The notes under the pieces are model-generated. The model saw only the letters and a program-made list of their open reading frames with translations. It ran no database searches and had not been told where the DNA came from. 7,413 nt of DNA, taken from positions 1 through 7,413 of the forward strand of contig CANGMO010000103.1 of NCBI GenBank assembly GCA_947454295.1. Reading direction: 5' to 3'. The position numbers were made by a program, and so were the translations under genes. Below, one piece after another: positions 6,256 through 7,413 of this stretch. Source of the stretch: Verrucomicrobiota bacterium (GTDB lineage Bacteria; Verrucomicrobiota; Verrucomicrobiia; Limisphaerales; UBA9464). The stretch's first letter is position 1. Each line of letters opens with the position of its first letter.

Positions 6256-7308
6256 TCAGTAGTCGCTCTCGGGTTCGAGAGGGGGACGGACGCCGTATTT
6301 CTTCTTGAGCGCCTCGACCTGGGCGAGGGGCTTCATGCCGCCCGTGCAGGTGGGGTCGCTGAGGGAGGCCGCGGCGGCCATCACGCCGGTCAGCAGGCAG
6401 CGCTGGAGTTCCCAGCCCTCGTGCAGACCGAACAGGACGCCGGCGCAGAATGCGTCACCAGCGCCCGCGGTGCCGGCGATATGCTTGTCCGGAACCTTGA
6501 GCGACGGCTGCCAGTGATCCTTGCCGTCGCGGGTGCGGGCGAAGCAGCCCTCGGGGAAATGGATGACCACGAGTTCCTTCACGCCGTGCTGCAGGATCGC
6601 GCCCGAGGCGTGACGGAGGGAAACGGTGTCGAGAACGCCTTCCTTGCGGATGCGGAAGCCGGTCACCTGTCCGGCTTCATACTCGTTCATGATCGCGTAG
6701 TCGCAGTGCTTGAGCGCGGGCACCACCACCGCCTTGAAGCGGTCGCTGGCCTCGCTGACCACGTCGATGCTGGTCTTGATGCCGGCGGCCTGCGCGGCGG
6801 CGAGCAGCTTGGCGGCGGGCGTGAGCCCCTCCTTGTTCACCGCGTCGAGCTTGTCGAGGAGCAGCAGGTAGCCGAGATGGAAGATGCGCGCCTTGACCTT
6901 CGAGAAGTCGATGTCCTTGGCGTCCCAGAGGGCGTTGGCGCCGCGGGAGTGGAAAAAGGTGCGCTTGCCGGTGGACTGCACCGTCATGACGTCCGTGTAG
7001 CTCGTGGTCGCCTCGGCGGTGGTCTTGAGCAGGCGGGTGTCGATCTTGTGCTTGGCGCAGTCGGCGATGATGGATTCACCCAAGGCGTCCTTGCCGACGA
7101 GACCGGCACCGCTCAGCGGGAATTCCGCGCCGAGTTTGGCGAGATCCAGCAGGACGTTGTAGGGGGAACCGCCCGTACCCTGGTGCTGGGACTTGATGTT
7201 GGCCAGCTGCTCGGCGGCTGGGTAGGTGTCGATGAGCTTGACCTGATCGATGATCCAATTGCCCGCGGCCAGGATGCCGGAGCGTTTGGATGCTGCGCTT
7301 GCTTTCAT
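6256..7308 (-). CDS. PfkB/ribokinase-family carbohydrate kinase
   Basis: This 350-residue protein is predicted to transfer phosphate from ATP to a hydroxyl of a sugar or nucleoside in the cytosol; the substrate cannot be read from the sequence. Family marks are an N-terminal G16-N-W-I-I-D21 (substrate-binding Asp position), the GG-N signature G46-G47 with N51, the mid-protein NEYEA (208-212, the N-x-x-E metal/phosphate motif) and the C-terminal GTAGAGD (279-285), with D285 as the expected catalytic base and the following glycine-rich helix as anion hole. The length is slightly above the usual 300-330. One oddity: the usual first Asp of DTxGAGD is Gly279 here. Start ATG 7306-7308 is the first in the open frame; no convincing Shine-Dalgarno precedes it. 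It converges with the cytochrome gene and ends at a strong terminator, so it is probably monocistronic or the last gene of its unit. It could be a ribokinase-, fructokinase- or adenosine-kinase-like enzyme. Confidence 0.9.
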   Translation of the reverse strand: MKASAASKRSGILAAGNWIIDQVKLIDTYPAAEQLANIKSQHQGTGGSPYNVLLDLAKLGAEFPLSGAGLVGKDALGESIIADCAKHKIDTRLLKTTAEATTSYTDVMTVQSTGKRTFFHSRGANALWDAKDIDFSKVKARIFHLGYLLLLDKLDAVNKEGLTPAAKLLAAAQAAGIKTSIDVVSEASDRFKAVVVPALKHCDYAIMNEYEAGQVTGFRIRKEGVLDTVSLRHASGAILQHGVKELVVIHFPEGCFARTRDGKDHWQPSLKVPDKHIAGTAGAGDAFCAGVLFGLHEGWELQRCLLTGVMAAAASLSDPTCTGGMKPLAQVEALKKKYGVRPPLEPESDY

Positions 7309-7413
7309 GCGTGTAGGGACGGGTACGCGGCGCTGGGGAATCCCGGAGGCGTTCGCGGTGTTAGGAGGCTAGAGCAATCGGGGTCCGGTGTCTCTAACGA
7401 ATTCAACCCGACG
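7309..7413. other. Upstream flank of the PfkB gene, no gene seen
   Basis: This stretch should hold the promoter and leader of the PfkB gene if that gene is transcribed alone. On the - strand TTGAAT (7398-7403 region) resembles a -35 hexamer, but no acceptable -10 lies 16-18 bases further on. TAGGAGG at 7362-7368 on the + strand looks like a Shine-Dalgarno site, but no start codon follows at useful spacing before the window ends. A short GTTAG/CTAAC inverted repeat (7360-7364, 7394-7398) is within chance expectation. Confidence 0.25.

Noticed and set aside
7362..7413. Start of a further + strand gene after TAGGAGG
   Set aside because: The first possible start is a GTG about 20 bases downstream, and only eight codons follow before the window ends; no support.

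Overview
The window is GC-rich and looks like a Verrucomicrobiota chromosome, probably from the Pedosphaera/Limisphaerales side of the phylum. That placement is an inference. It rests on a PVC-type secreted propeller protein ending in a CxxCH heme domain, and on a type II secretion pseudopilin tail of the kind very common in that phylum. I see no plasmid, phage, insertion-sequence, CRISPR, tRNA or rRNA signature.

Layout. Positions 1-155 hold the C-terminal end of an H-X9-DG type pseudopilin (+ strand). It converges, with a 10-bp gap, on a 920-residue cytosolic hybrid histidine kinase on the - strand (166-2928) with four PAS domains, HisKA, HATPase and a C-terminal receiver. The kinase start lies only 42 bp from the start of a divergent + strand gene (2971-5925). 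That gene encodes a 984-residue secreted protein with a beta-propeller dehydrogenase-like N-terminus, a helical HEAT-like middle and a C-terminal cytochrome c domain. After it comes a 330-bp non-coding stretch (5926-6255) with two degenerate arrays of an 8-bp repeat in opposite orientation, around a GC-rich, palindrome-rich core, followed by a strong hairpin terminator. A - strand PfkB-family sugar/nucleoside kinase (6256-7308) ends against that terminator. Its 105-bp upstream flank (7309-7413) holds no gene I can recognise.

How the genes may work together. The clearest link is positional: the sensor kinase and the periplasmic cytochrome protein share a very short divergent start region, so they may be co-regulated. 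The kinase has no DNA-binding output domain and no response-regulator partner is in view, so its target is unknown. The PfkB kinase is convergent with the cytochrome gene and is probably an independent transcription unit. The genes belong to recognisable families. The least explained part is the inverted octamer-array region at 5928-6172.
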